37,879 nucleotides of DNA from contig QNER01000005.1 of assembly GCA_003646175.1 (NCBI GenBank), forward strand, positions 1-37,879, written 5' to 3'. Shown here one piece after another: positions 1-9,362 of this stretch (the stretch's first letter is position 1; each line of letters starts with the position of its first letter). The translations under genes were made by a program, and so were the position numbers. The notes under the pieces were generated by a model. The model did not search any database, was not told the DNA's origin, and saw only the letters and a list, made by a program, of their open reading frames with translations. The DNA is from Candidatus Parabeggiatoa sp. nov. 1. Its GTDB lineage: Bacteria > Pseudomonadota > Gammaproteobacteria > Beggiatoales > Beggiatoaceae.

Positions 1-429
1 CTATTCCTTTATCCTTGTAATCAAAGTATTAGGGCACGGTATTAAAAAATCAATCACTTACAGTTCATCTGGCACTTTAACTTTTCTTTATAATCCTTTG
101 ATATAATTTAATTTTAAAAAATTGATGCGATTGCCCAGTACAAAATACTATGAGACGTTGTACTATTTTTGATAAACTAATACACAATACTCATGATTTT
201 GGCACCCTTCAAAAGTATTGAACACAATTAAAAACCAAAGGTAATGGGCAGAAGGATAATGGGCTTTTTGGATCGTATTGAGTAATGATTCAAAGATTTA
301 GGAAAAATCCTAATTTCATCGCATCGAACTCAAATACTCATAAGAAACGGGCACTAATTTTTCGTTCTCAATTTGATGAGTGCCATCCCCGGTTTGTGTA
401 CTAAAGCCGGGATATCAGTCGCTCCTATC

Positions 430-460
430 ACCTATTACCTATTACCTATTACCTATTACC
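430..460. repeat. Heptamer tandem repeat (ACCTATT)x4
   Basis: Four head-to-tail copies of the 7-bp unit ACCTATT followed by ACC. Looser versions recur at 22711-22743 and 24010-24041, and diverged TTACCCATTCG runs at 25125-25185. Such heptameric short tandem repeats are well known in cyanobacteria and occur in large sulfur bacteria. They have no clear position relative to genes here. Confidence 0.85.
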
Positions 461-616
461 AAATTATTTGAAACCGTTTTTATTAAAAGGAACATTATGT
501 TGATTGTGTCATTGACTTGTATAAATCTTATGGTGTAGATTTTGGCATTGTTGTTTTTGATATTCGTTTAGCGATTAATATCAGCTATTCACCTAAGCTG
601 CGACGCTTGTGTCTTA

Positions 617-761
617 GGTAACTCCCAAAAATTAAAATACCACCGATGGCGCAACCAAAGTACCACCGATGGGGCTTGCACAACGGATTGCCCCTACAAG
701 ATTCGCTAGTAGGGGCAATCCTTTATGGTTGCCCTTGGTATTTTATTATTTGGGAGTTGCC
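617..761. mobile_element. MITE-like element, GGTAACTCC family, copy A
   Basis: The element starts GGTAACTCCCAAAAATTAAA and ends with the near-complement TTTTATTATTTGGGAGTTGCC. It is flanked by TTA on both sides (614-616 and 762-764), a 3-bp target-site duplication. The interior holds the GTAGGGGCAATCC/GGTTGCCC motif as an inverted repeat. No coding capacity, so it must be moved by a transposase encoded elsewhere. Other copies are at 24239-24400 and 28311-28441. Confidence 0.75.
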
Positions 762-1490
762 TTATAATATTTGTTACCACAAAAATTCAACAGAAAACCA
801 CGTAAACCCTTGATAAAAAGGCTGTTGCGGCTTTTGTTCCAAGCCTTTATATCGCTTAGCTATTAATACTTCTCACCATTCGCTTAATAATTTCTTTAAA
901 TCATAAATTTTAGTAAAATCAACGTGTGACTATAGGATTTCAATTAAATAAATACCTTAACTTTTATAATAAAATCAGTTCTTTATAAACACAGTCAATA
1001 ATACCAAATTATTTTGAAATTTTTATTTTTGAAAATGCAAGTATCATTTTATTATTTTTCAATATATTGAACCAATGGGGAGAACCTTCGTTCCAAAAGC
1101 ACCAAAATTGGAATCAACACGAATCATTTTTGCTAAAATTAACGCAAAGTTTCTTTTAGGGAATTCCCTAAAAATAATCATCCCAATCTGTCTGAATCAG
1201 AATTTTCAGGATTTCAGGATTTTCAGGATTAATATCTTGAATTGATTTCCGTTAACTCTAGCTATGTTAATTCTGATTTAGATACCATAAGTTAACGGGA
1301 CAATTTATTTCTTGGCTCTCCCTTAATAAAAATAATTCCATTTATACATTTTATAAATAAAAGCCCGTTCTCCCAATAGGCTTTATTATCAATGTGAACT
1401 CAACTACTTGATCACCAAGTCGTCATATATAACAGAGAAAGTTTGTCATTTGGTATGCTTTATGCTATAAAAAAATCTTTTATAAAGATG

Positions 1491-1579
1491 TAGTTGATTG
1501 AAGGTTAATTAACTAATCCTTATATCAAATGTGAAAAGTAAACGTAGTTTATTGAGGGTTAATTAACTAATTCTTATAT
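1491..1579. repeat. 35-bp direct-repeat pair upstream of the NTPase gene
   Basis: Positions 1491-1525 and 1545-1579 match at 32 of 35 bases, with starts 54 bp apart. Each contains the palindromic core GGTTAATTAACTAAT. They lie about 200-285 bp before the TTG start of the 2225-aa NTPase gene. A pair of repeated palindromic cores in that position could be operator sites, but this is inference; they could equally be a chance duplication in repeat-rich DNA. Confidence 0.55.
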
Positions 1580-1775
1580 AGCTTGTCAGATAAATACAGT
1601 TGGCTTTGAACATAATAAATATCAAAGTTTTGATAACTGAAAAGCGATATCGATATACTTACTACCGTGATTGTGAGCTTGAAGTATTTGGAGAATCATT
1701 TGAATTAAAATTAAATTTAACTCTGTGTAACTCTGTGAGCAAAGTTACAACATCCATCAATAGAGGAAACAACGA

Positions 1776-4700
1776 TTGATATTTGACTTGACAGAAAACA
1801 AGCAAGAGACATTTCCAGATGGGCTACCGGATAATCTGCTACAAAAAGAAAGATCTGGTACGATTCGTCTGTTTTCTTTATTGCAGATTCCTCGTGATAT
1901 GCGGAGAGCTATCGTTGGTGATCTACCTAAAAGTCAAAAACACAAAAAGCTTTCAGAACGAGAAAACCTGATTTTATGCTACTCAAAGCCAGACAACCGT
2001 TTCAAGTTGTTTGAAGGTTTTATACAAAAACACAAAGACTTTGAAAAAGTAACCACTAGCGTGTTTAGCTTATTGGGCAAAAGCCACCACACTCAAAAAG
2101 GTCACAAAGCTTTTAATGTGCCTATTCTGATTCCTTCTCTGGAATTCCAGATATTAAATCGCTATATGCCTGATTTTCTTGAAGCCACTTATGATGATGA
2201 CAAACTGGCAAATACCATAACCATTTGGGAAGCAATCCGCAAAACCATTATATTTCATGATGAAAGTATCAAAAAAAGTTTAATGGTGTGGTTAAAAGCA
2301 CAAGAAGATTTAGACAATTGGTCTGCTTTAACGGAAGAACAGAAAATTAACCTTGCCAATGTCGTTTTTGCGCTGGCAACGATTGCAAATTCCTTTCCGC
2401 TTTTGTTACAGGGAATTCAACAAGTGCCAGACTTAAAGAATTATTATTCGCAACTGCTTGAAAAAAAGACAGAAGCGGTTTCTTCTTTGAAGTCTGCTAA
2501 AAAAACAGATCAAAGACAAACCACAACAACAGATTTACCCTCACTTGAGGATGCATGGCAAACACTTTGCTCAGAAATTCTTGACCAAACACAACAGGCC
2601 TTGGAAAAGGCACCGTCTCTTGAATTTATTGATACCTTTGAAGATTTTTATCAAAGGCTACAAGCATTACGTGAACGAATTCCAAACAAAGAGCAAGCAC
2701 GGAAAACTTTTAACCACAAAGTCCAAAAACTCGAACTCTATTTTGTCAAACTCAGTAAGCAAGAATTTTTTGATTGGTTGACACCAAACATCGAAAACTT
2801 ATTGGCACGCTGGCATTTATCTGCCTATAAACAGGACACTGTAGAAGGCGTTAATCGTGTCATCCAAGATATTGAACGGGTGTTTGCTGATGTTGTGCTG
2901 TTAGTTATCGCGTATCAAGGATTATGTAACAAATTCAATCAACTGACGGAGAAATTACCTGATTCATCTCTGGATGAACAACAGACTGCCGTTGTCGAAA
3001 TGGCTGATATTAACGAACAGCGGATGAAGTTCAGACAAGATATTCTCAATTATGCTTCACCGCTTAAAGAAGTTTTTGATTCAGAACAAGATTATACGAA
3101 TGACTGGAAAAATTATGCCACTTTTGAATACGTGCGAGAAAAGCCCCCTATCTTGATTGACACTTCAGCCAAAAAAAAGCTGTCTGATAACCGTTTAGTT
3201 TCTGAAGTCTTAGAAGCGGCAGCGGTGAGTGAAAAAGGGGCCGGTGACTTCAAGAGTATCACACTGTCTAAAACAATCGGGAATAAGAAATTATCGGCTA
3301 TTCTCTTAAGCAGCAGCGAAAACTTACACACCCTGAGCACATCGAACGATGTGAATAAAACCGAAAACGTCCCCGCCATCGAAGGGAATAAAACCAAAAA
3401 AGTCCATTCTAAACAGGGGGATATAACCAAAAAAGTTCCCGCCATTGAAGGGAATAAAAGCGATAAATCTCCTTCTCAACAGGGGGATAAAACCAAAAAA
3501 ATTCCCGCCATTGAAGGGAATAAAAGCGATAAATCTCCATCTCAACAGGGGGATAAAACCAAAAAAGTTCCCGCCATTGAAGGGAATAAAACCGAAAAAG
3601 TCCCCTCTTCTCAACAGGGAATGCAAGGGCTGTGTAAGGGACCCCAAGTGTCTCGTCTTAAGTTTAAAGTCAAGTTATCTAAGGAAATCTATGAAGAGGC
3701 CTATGAAGATGTAGCGGCGGAAGCTTCGCCACCCGTCACAGAGACAGCACCAACCCCTGAAAAAAAGGTGGTTGAAGTCACGCTGCCAACGACAGAAGAA
3801 CCCTTAACTGTTAATAAGGAGAAAATCACCACAGTAGTAGAACCGGCGGTTTCAACGCCACCTGTCAATAAGGCTAATAAAACCCCTTTGCCTCAATTGA
3901 CGACAAAAAACTCAAGTCGGAAAATTGCCCAATTAATTGCCATTCATCAACCGACTACCACGACTCGTTTAGAATTGCTCAATGGACTCGTATGGCGTTT
4001 AATTTACGACAATCGTGTTGGGCTTGCTTACCATATTGCCCACAGTGTTGAAACGCTTTATCCAGAAGAAAAAGCTCAGGTTTCGGCAATGATGCTACGT
4101 GTACTGGCTCTCAGTCGCTTGATACATTCTTCTGGGGGGGAAGTAATTTCAGAATTACAATCGGCTATTCCTCAAATAACTTCTGTCTTTCAAAAGAAAG
4201 CCGAAAAGAATCGTACCTGTTTAAATTTGCTAGGCTTTGCGTTAGTCCTGCGTCCGGCGTTACTCGCGCCGGTTACCACCGGTGCGACCTCTCTTTTGAA
4301 AACCTTATCTTTAAGTGAGGCCGTTAATGCGTTACATGATTTGCGTAAAGCCATTTTGGAATATACCAGCTTAGGTTTAGTACTCAGTCCCGACATTCTC
4401 AAAGGTGTTGGCGAACACGCTCGCCGGGCTGAATCTTTGCAATTGCTTAGTTCTGCATGTCAACAATGGCTAGACAAGAATCGTGAAGCTAACTTTAACT
4501 ATGTGCCCACGATCCGCGTTTGGAAACATTGGCTTAAAGAAGGTGAATATTTAGGCTTGCTGCTGACGGCGGTTATTCAAGATGATCGTGATAAAAAATC
4601 GGCAGTTGAAGAAATTCTCAACGCGTTATCGGGAGACAATGTATACCAATTGTTACATAAAACGGATCGCGAATTACGTGGTCGCAAAGCCAACGTTAAA

Positions 4701-7700
4701 CCCATTGAGTATGCCGCCAAAGAAGCACTTTGTAAGCATACACGCAGTGCGTTGCAATTTGCTCAAGACTGGCTTAACCTCATCAAAAAACCGAAAGAAG
4801 TGAAGAGTTTTATTTATGAGCAAGCCAATAACTGTCGCACTAAGGTGATTAGTTGTTTGCAACAAAGCCAAACGCAATTGCAAGCTTTCGAGCAACAACA
4901 GTCACCCAGTTTAGAAATATCGGCGAGTGTGGCTGCGGTAAGCCGTGCTTTACAAGATTTGCAAGCACTTTTTGATCCGCAAAAATCGGTGATTCCGTCT
5001 TCTATTTCGTGGCAACACGTTTTACATGCGGAATTATTACACATGCCTCAGTTACGGTTAGATGAACAATGGCAAGCAGACTTGACACACGATGCCTTCC
5101 TAACGGTTCTGATTGAATCGTTGCAAACGGAAAATATCATTGATTGGGATAAGGCTTTTAAAGTTCAGTGTGAGGTACGCGATCATTTAGCAACATTGCG
5201 TATTATTGATTTTCTAAAAGGCACTTCTTTAAAAATGCCGGAGGAGATCAACACGCTCACAGAAAAACGTCAAAACAAACTGACGGATTGTCGTAACGCA
5301 CTTGAAATGGCTATCAAAAAGACGCTGGCAAAAATTGAACGTGCCACTGTTTCTGGCTTTTTAACAGAAACGGAACGCCTGAATTTGCTCAGTACGTTAG
5401 ACAAGCGTGTGCCGGCTGAACTGACTAAATTGATTGATTTTCGACCCAGTTTTCACGCGCTCACTCAAATTGTGGAGCAACTTGATAAGACTGAAAAAGA
5501 ACAGCGGCTGGGAATTGAGGAAAGGCTGCAAAAAAGTGCCCTCCAAACCAAGCAGCCAGCCGTTTATCAACGTATCAAAGCGAGTTTAGACAAAAGCGAT
5601 TTTTTAACAACCAATGAATATATTGCGAAAGCGGAAGCGGGTAGTCCTATTCCAAAAGAGGATAGTGATGCCTTTCGTGACTTTTTTCCGCAGTTTGTTG
5701 ATGAACTGATTACCGTTTTAGGCAGAGACCGGAAAGATGGCCATCGAAATATTAAGGACATTGCCAATGGTAAGGGATTTTCTCCCCTAAACATGCAGTA
5801 TGTGCAGGGCACTCAGGCTAAAACGGCAGCCAAAATGCTGGAAGGATGGGTAGTTGCCCAGCAAAAAATTGGCAATGATCTGGTCGAAAAATTGCGAGAC
5901 CTTGTTGATGGAATGGGCTTTCAAAATAGCGAATTAATTCGTCAAGGAAGCCGTAGCATTGACAAACATAAGTGGTTTGAAATGCGTACCTACCCAATTA
6001 AGGATCGGGAAACGTGTATCATTCCTGAATTTGGTTCTATTGCACAGGGAGCCTACCGCATTTTATGCGTGTGGGAACTGGCTTCTGAAGAACAAATCCT
6101 AAATCTGACCAGTGCCAGCAATCTGCCTATTATTGTTTTCTATTTTGGGTGGCTAACGACAAACCAGCGGCGCAATTTAGCGTCTCTTTGTCGAGAAAAA
6201 CGACGCACTTTGTTGATCGTTGATGAAACCTTAATCTACTTTTTATGTGGTGAGCGTGGCTTACGTTTACCTATTTTATTTCAGTGTGCGTTTCCTTTCG
6301 CCTTTGCTAACCCGTTTATAACAACAGATAGCGTCGTGCCGGCTGAAATGTTTTTTGGACGCAAATGGCAACAGGATTCAATCATTGACAACGATGGCAC
6401 GACTCTCATTTACGGTGGGCGGCAAATGGGCAAAACCGCGTTACTGCGCGAGGTAGAACGCCAATATCACAACCCTAAAACCGGCGTTATTGTCTTATGG
6501 ATTGATCTAAAAGCAGAAGAGATTGGCATTAGTCGTCCACCGGCAGAAATTTGGTCAGTCATTGCCAATGTGCTAGGGCCGGAAGACATTGTCCGTCCAC
6601 ACGCTCATCAACCTGAAACGATGAGCAAGCAAATACAAGACTGGCTCACCCTCAATCCACAAAGACGTATTTTGTTACTGTTGGATGAAGCTGATGGTTT
6701 TCTGTATCAAGAAGCAACCACCGATAACAAAACCAATAGTGGTTTTCAAACCGTCACCCATCTTAAAAAGATGATGGAAACCACTCATGGCCGCTTTAAA
6801 GTGGTTTTTGCCGGTTCGCATCATGTTCAACGGATTGCTAGGGATATCAATACGCCTCTCGCGCATTTAGGTACCCCTATTTGTATCGGCCCCCTGTTAG
6901 GCAAAGGCGAAGAACAACAAGCTATCAAATTGATTACCTTACCTTTTTTCATGTTAGGTTATCGCTTTGTTTCCCCTGATTTGCCTAATCGTATTTTGGG
7001 TTTGACCAATTATTACCCTAGCTTAATTCAGTTATTCTGTTGGCATCTGTTGGAACAGTTGACTGTTCAAAATAATGTCTCTTTTGAGGCTAAAGAAAGT
7101 CCGCCTTATATCATTCAAGCGCATCATATTGAGGAGACTTACCAACGCCAAGAATTACGCCAAGCCATGATTGCGCATTTTGAACTCACACTAGCACTGG
7201 ACCCACGTTACCGTGTTATCGCGTTATTGATTGCGTTGGAAAGTGTGGAAAGACGACAACGTGGGCTGTTCACGGAAGGTTTTGAAGTGGCGTGGGTCAG
7301 AAAAGAAGCTCTCTCATTATGGGAAAAAGGCTTTAAAGACAAGAGCTATGAAGCTTTTCGCACCGTTTTGGATGAAATGATTGGTTTAGGTGTCTTAAGA
7401 AAAGTCGGTGCTTTTTATGAGTTACGAAGTCCCAATGTGATTAATCTCTTAGGCACTCAACATGAAATAGAAGAAGCGTTGCTGGATGTGGTAGAAAAAC
7501 ACCCCCCTTTAGTGTATAAAGCGGGCTCCTTTAGACGTGCTTTGCCAAAGGATATTTGGTTACGCAGTCCTCTGACAGGGCAACAAGAGTCAGAGTTACT
7601 CGCACCTCAAAACGGGGTTGCTGTGTTATTTGGCGCACCTATCGCCGACTTATCTGATGTTGAGCCCTTTCTTAACAGTGCTTGCCATTCAGGTTTATGG

Positions 7701-8453
7701 GCGTATGAAGTGTTAGAGAGTGCGATGAGTCTAAGCGACTTTCAGAAACAATTGCAAAACGCGTTACCACACAATGAAAATATCCATTCTAAGCTGATTT
7801 CCATTTCATCATCAGTGCCATGGAATGAACAGTGGGTGTTAGAGGCAAACGAACAGGTTCAGCGCAAGCAGGGTTTAAAAATGAATTGCCGTATTCTCTT
7901 TCTGGGTGGGTGTAAAAAGGCTTGGTTGTGGGTGAATGCTGATACGACAACGCGGCGCGCACTCAACAATGTGATTCGGTATTCACTTCAGCCTTGGCGA
8001 GAAGCTGCTGTGCGCGGATGGATGAATGATGCGGGTTTTGGGCTTGATGCCCCCAACCAACATAAAAAATTTGGTCGAATCACCGGCTATTGGGGCAATT
8101 TGCTACATGAAATTGGTTCAAGAAGTAAGCACAGCCCTCACCTGTGGGAAAAACATCTTGAAGACTTAAAAACAGAATTAAATCATTCTGCAAAAAAATG
8201 GTTACAACAATTAGATTTAGTCACCGAAGCGGCAGAAGTGTTTACTGTGATGAGTAGCTACAATTATGGTGCTACCAATCAAGAATATGAACCCATCAGT
8301 ATTGAAGAACTTTCTCATCTATCAGAAAAACCTTATGATTCCGTTGAGAAAGTGATTGAGTGGGCCGACTTGCTGAGTTTTGCCAAACCAGACAAAAACA
8401 ATAGATGGATATTAGACTGGATTGTTTCTCGTCTGATTGCTCAAGATAAATAA
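1776..8453 (+). CDS. Very large STAND/AAA-like P-loop NTPase (2225 aa)
   Basis: A cytoplasmic protein with no signal peptide or clear membrane segment. Residues 1-530 are helical. Residues about 534-620 are a low-complexity linker of 22-aa repeats (PAIEGNKSDKSPSQQGDKTKK type). A long helical middle follows. The P-loop module has Walker A GGRQMGKT (K1553, T1554) and Walker B ILLLLDEAD (D1637, E1638), then FKVVFAGSHHVQR and a winged-helix-like stretch ending RSPNVINLLGT. This layout matches large AAA_16/archaeal-type STAND ATPases of cyanobacteria and actinobacteria whose role is unknown; some STAND NTPases act in anti-phage defence or signalling. The start is TTG with AGAGGA at 1762-1767; no ATG nearby fits better. 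It has no operon partner, and no nuclease or other effector domain was recognised. Confidence 0.85.
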   Translation: MIFDLTENKQETFPDGLPDNLLQKERSGTIRLFSLLQIPRDMRRAIVGDLPKSQKHKKLSERENLILCYSKPDNRFKLFEGFIQKHKDFEKVTTSVFSLLGKSHHTQKGHKAFNVPILIPSLEFQILNRYMPDFLEATYDDDKLANTITIWEAIRKTIIFHDESIKKSLMVWLKAQEDLDNWSALTEEQKINLANVVFALATIANSFPLLLQGIQQVPDLKNYYSQLLEKKTEAVSSLKSAKKTDQRQTTTTDLPSLEDAWQTLCSEILDQTQQALEKAPSLEFIDTFEDFYQRLQALRERIPNKEQARKTFNHKVQKLELYFVKLSKQEFFDWLTPNIENLLARWHLSAYKQDTVEGVNRVIQDIERVFADVVLLVIAYQGLCNKFNQLTEKLPDSSLDEQQTAVVEMADINEQRMKFRQDILNYASPLKEVFDSEQDYTNDWKNYATFEYVREKPPILIDTSAKKKLSDNRLVSEVLEAAAVSEKGAGDFKSITLSKTIGNKKLSAILLSSSENLHTLSTSNDVNKTENVPAIEGNKTKKVHSKQGDITKKVPAIEGNKSDKSPSQQGDKTKKIPAIEGNKSDKSPSQQGDKTKKVPAIEGNKTEKVPSSQQGMQGLCKGPQVSRLKFKVKLSKEIYEEAYEDVAAEASPPVTETAPTPEKKVVEVTLPTTEEPLTVNKEKITTVVEPAVSTPPVNKANKTPLPQLTTKNSSRKIAQLIAIHQPTTTTRLELLNGLVWRLIYDNRVGLAYHIAHSVETLYPEEKAQVSAMMLRVLALSRLIHSSGGEVISELQSAIPQITSVFQKKAEKNRTCLNLLGFALVLRPALLAPVTTGATSLLKTLSLSEAVNALHDLRKAILEYTSLGLVLSPDILKGVGEHARRAESLQLLSSACQQWLDKNREANFNYVPTIRVWKHWLKEGEYLGLLLTAVIQDDRDKKSAVEEILNALSGDNVYQLLHKTDRELRGRKANVKPIEYAAKEALCKHTRSALQFAQDWLNLIKKPKEVKSFIYEQANNCRTKVISCLQQSQTQLQAFEQQQSPSLEISASVAAVSRALQDLQALFDPQKSVIPSSISWQHVLHAELLHMPQLRLDEQWQADLTHDAFLTVLIESLQTENIIDWDKAFKVQCEVRDHLATLRIIDFLKGTSLKMPEEINTLTEKRQNKLTDCRNALEMAIKKTLAKIERATVSGFLTETERLNLLSTLDKRVPAELTKLIDFRPSFHALTQIVEQLDKTEKEQRLGIEERLQKSALQTKQPAVYQRIKASLDKSDFLTTNEYIAKAEAGSPIPKEDSDAFRDFFPQFVDELITVLGRDRKDGHRNIKDIANGKGFSPLNMQYVQGTQAKTAAKMLEGWVVAQQKIGNDLVEKLRDLVDGMGFQNSELIRQGSRSIDKHKWFEMRTYPIKDRETCIIPEFGSIAQGAYRILCVWELASEEQILNLTSASNLPIIVFYFGWLTTNQRRNLASLCREKRRTLLIVDETLIYFLCGERGLRLPILFQCAFPFAFANPFITTDSVVPAEMFFGRKWQQDSIIDNDGTTLIYGGRQMGKTALLREVERQYHNPKTGVIVLWIDLKAEEIGISRPPAEIWSVIANVLGPEDIVRPHAHQPETMSKQIQDWLTLNPQRRILLLLDEADGFLYQEATTDNKTNSGFQTVTHLKKMMETTHGRFKVVFAGSHHVQRIARDINTPLAHLGTPICIGPLLGKGEEQQAIKLITLPFFMLGYRFVSPDLPNRILGLTNYYPSLIQLFCWHLLEQLTVQNNVSFEAKESPPYIIQAHHIEETYQRQELRQAMIAHFELTLALDPRYRVIALLIALESVERRQRGLFTEGFEVAWVRKEALSLWEKGFKDKSYEAFRTVLDEMIGLGVLRKVGAFYELRSPNVINLLGTQHEIEEALLDVVEKHPPLVYKAGSFRRALPKDIWLRSPLTGQQESELLAPQNGVAVLFGAPIADLSDVEPFLNSACHSGLWAYEVLESAMSLSDFQKQLQNALPHNENIHSKLISISSSVPWNEQWVLEANEQVQRKQGLKMNCRILFLGGCKKAWLWVNADTTTRRALNNVIRYSLQPWREAAVRGWMNDAGFGLDAPNQHKKFGRITGYWGNLLHEIGSRSKHSPHLWEKHLEDLKTELNHSAKKWLQQLDLVTEAAEVFTVMSSYNYGATNQEYEPISIEELSHLSEKPYDSVEKVIEWADLLSFAKPDKNNRWILDWIVSRLIAQDK
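3375..3638 (+). repeat. Intragenic 66-bp tandem repeat (22 aa)
   Basis: GCCATTGAAG-type anchors recur at 3375, 3441, 3507 and 3573, exactly 66 bp apart, so the reading frame is kept. Each unit encodes about 22 residues ending in QQGDKTKK-like sequence. The arms CCCGCCATTGAAGGGA and CTTCTCAACAGGGGGAT resemble intergenic hairpin repeats, so the linker may have grown from an inserted repeat. Adjacent copies are nearly identical, implying recent expansion or homogenisation. Confidence 0.85.
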
Positions 8454-8587
8454 TCTTCATCCGGAAACACTTAAGTTATACAGGAGCCCAATAGTTTGGG
8501 CTTGGACTCCAGCACCCAAGTTTTTGAAGCAAGATTCTATCGTGCGTACCATTAGTCTATGTACAAGACAAAAAATGTGAACCTGTT

Positions 8588-8670
8588 GTGATGCTATCGC
8601 TGTTTTTTGCGATAGTATCACTCTTAAGAGCCAGTTGTGATGCTATCGCTGTTTTTTGCGATAGTATCAC
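8588..8670 (+). repeat. Two tandem GATGCTATCGC hairpins
   Basis: Hairpins at 8588-8621 and 8637-8670, 49 bp apart. Each reads GTGATGCTATCGC, a T-rich loop, then GCGATAGTATCAC. The arms pair fully if one G-U wobble is allowed, which makes the plus strand the better RNA strand. They sit about 130-220 bp past the NTPase stop codon. Relatives are at 11447, 11550, 12259, 23798, 29302 and 33156. Confidence 0.8.
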
Positions 8671-9096
8671 TCCAACAAATCCAAATTCCTCCTTATAACT
8701 ACTCATCCTTATCGTTATTGCCTTTTCTCTCTCTGCAATTCCTGTCGTCATTAGACTTGTTCCTAGAACAACATAAACCATTGAAAAAAACTGGAAGTAC
8801 AACTTCTTTACGGATTTGACGGATTGATTTTTTGAATGATGTGGCTCAATGTCTTCTCCAAAGCTTATTGAAATGAACCATAACTTCTTATTTAATTTTC
8901 ACCCTTTTCAAAGGAACGAACTATATTAATAATTAATAAAATAAACGATTTAGCTTATTAATGGATAAGTCTATTGTGAAACTTCCTTTCTTATATAACT
9001 TTCATAAAAATGGTTATTTGCAAACCCCGTTTTTCAAATTACTGGGCTTGAATAACCACCAAACTCACATAAAAAATGAATGTTGCATAAAATTTG

Positions 9097-9181
9097 TATA
9101 AGTACTGAAGCATAAATTTTCGTGTATTTTGAAATGGGGCTTGCGCTAAAAGATCTGTTTATTTGTGCTTCAGTACTTATA
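9097..9181. mobile_element. Short inverted-repeat element (85 bp)
   Basis: Terminal repeats TATAAGTACTGAAGCATAAA (9097-9116) and TTTGTGCTTCAGTACTTATA (9162-9181) are complementary at 19 of 20 positions. There is no coding capacity. I found no target-site duplication, so it may be a hairpin repeat rather than a mobile element. Confidence 0.5.
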
Positions 9182-9258
9182 TGTTTGCGTTTGTCGTTCC
9201 ATAGTCTTTCAGAAAAAATGGCCAAAACGAAAGTTTTGGCCCCATTTCACAAGCCATA

Positions 9259-9291
9259 ACGGATAGCATCCCTCGAAGGGATGCTATCCGT
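9259..9291. repeat. Perfect hairpin, GGATAGCATCCC type
   Basis: ACGGATAGCATCCCT and AGGGATGCTATCCGT flank a 3-nt loop with no mismatch. It belongs to the same family as the GATGCTATC hairpins but is the only copy without the fixed wobble pair. It lies about 70 bp upstream of the alkaline phosphatase start, so it could affect that transcript. It has no T-tract. Confidence 0.75.
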
Positions 9292-9362
9292 GAAGTTATT
9301 TATCTGAACATCTATAGGAACGGTTTGTGCTCGTTATTATTTTTCAAGCAGGAGAGAATGTT

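Larger units (their letters stand above)
1..1775. other. Gene-free region with repeats
   Basis: I see no convincing gene here. The stretch holds a heptamer tandem repeat (430-460), a GGTAACTCC-type mobile element (617-761), a short CAGGATTT-type tandem run near 1206-1230, and a 35-bp direct-repeat pair (1491-1579) ahead of the large NTPase gene. At 481-620 one frame reads as about 40 codons (EHYVDCVIDLYKSYGVDF...) that could be a gene remnant; I do not recognise it. Confidence 0.6.
8454..9362. other. Gene-free region with hairpins
   Basis: No supported gene. It holds a shortened three-way-junction repeat (8483-8510), the right end of a CTATCGTGCGTACCATTAG element (8532-8551), two tandem GATGCTATCGC hairpins, an inverted copy of a 60-bp dispersed repeat (8791-8850), a short inverted-repeat element (9097-9181), a hairpin GGCCAAAAC/GTTTTGGCC (9221-9242), a perfect hairpin (9259-9291) and a TTATCTGAACATCTATAG terminal repeat (about 9299-9316) just before the phosphatase gene. 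Confidence 0.6.

Noticed and set aside
430-460. Heptamer tandem repeats as a CRISPR array
   Set aside because: The units are 7 bp with no spacers.
1600-1660. TAACTGA direct repeats known from some marine Beggiatoaceae
   Set aside because: TAACTGA occurs only as single scattered copies (for example near 1632 and 25018), not as direct-repeat arrays.
3113-3714. Opposite-strand and alternate-frame ORFs with repetitive peptides inside the NTPase gene
   Set aside because: They are shadows of the 66-bp repeats; the repeated peptides appear in every open frame, and the sense frame is part of a 2225-codon gene.
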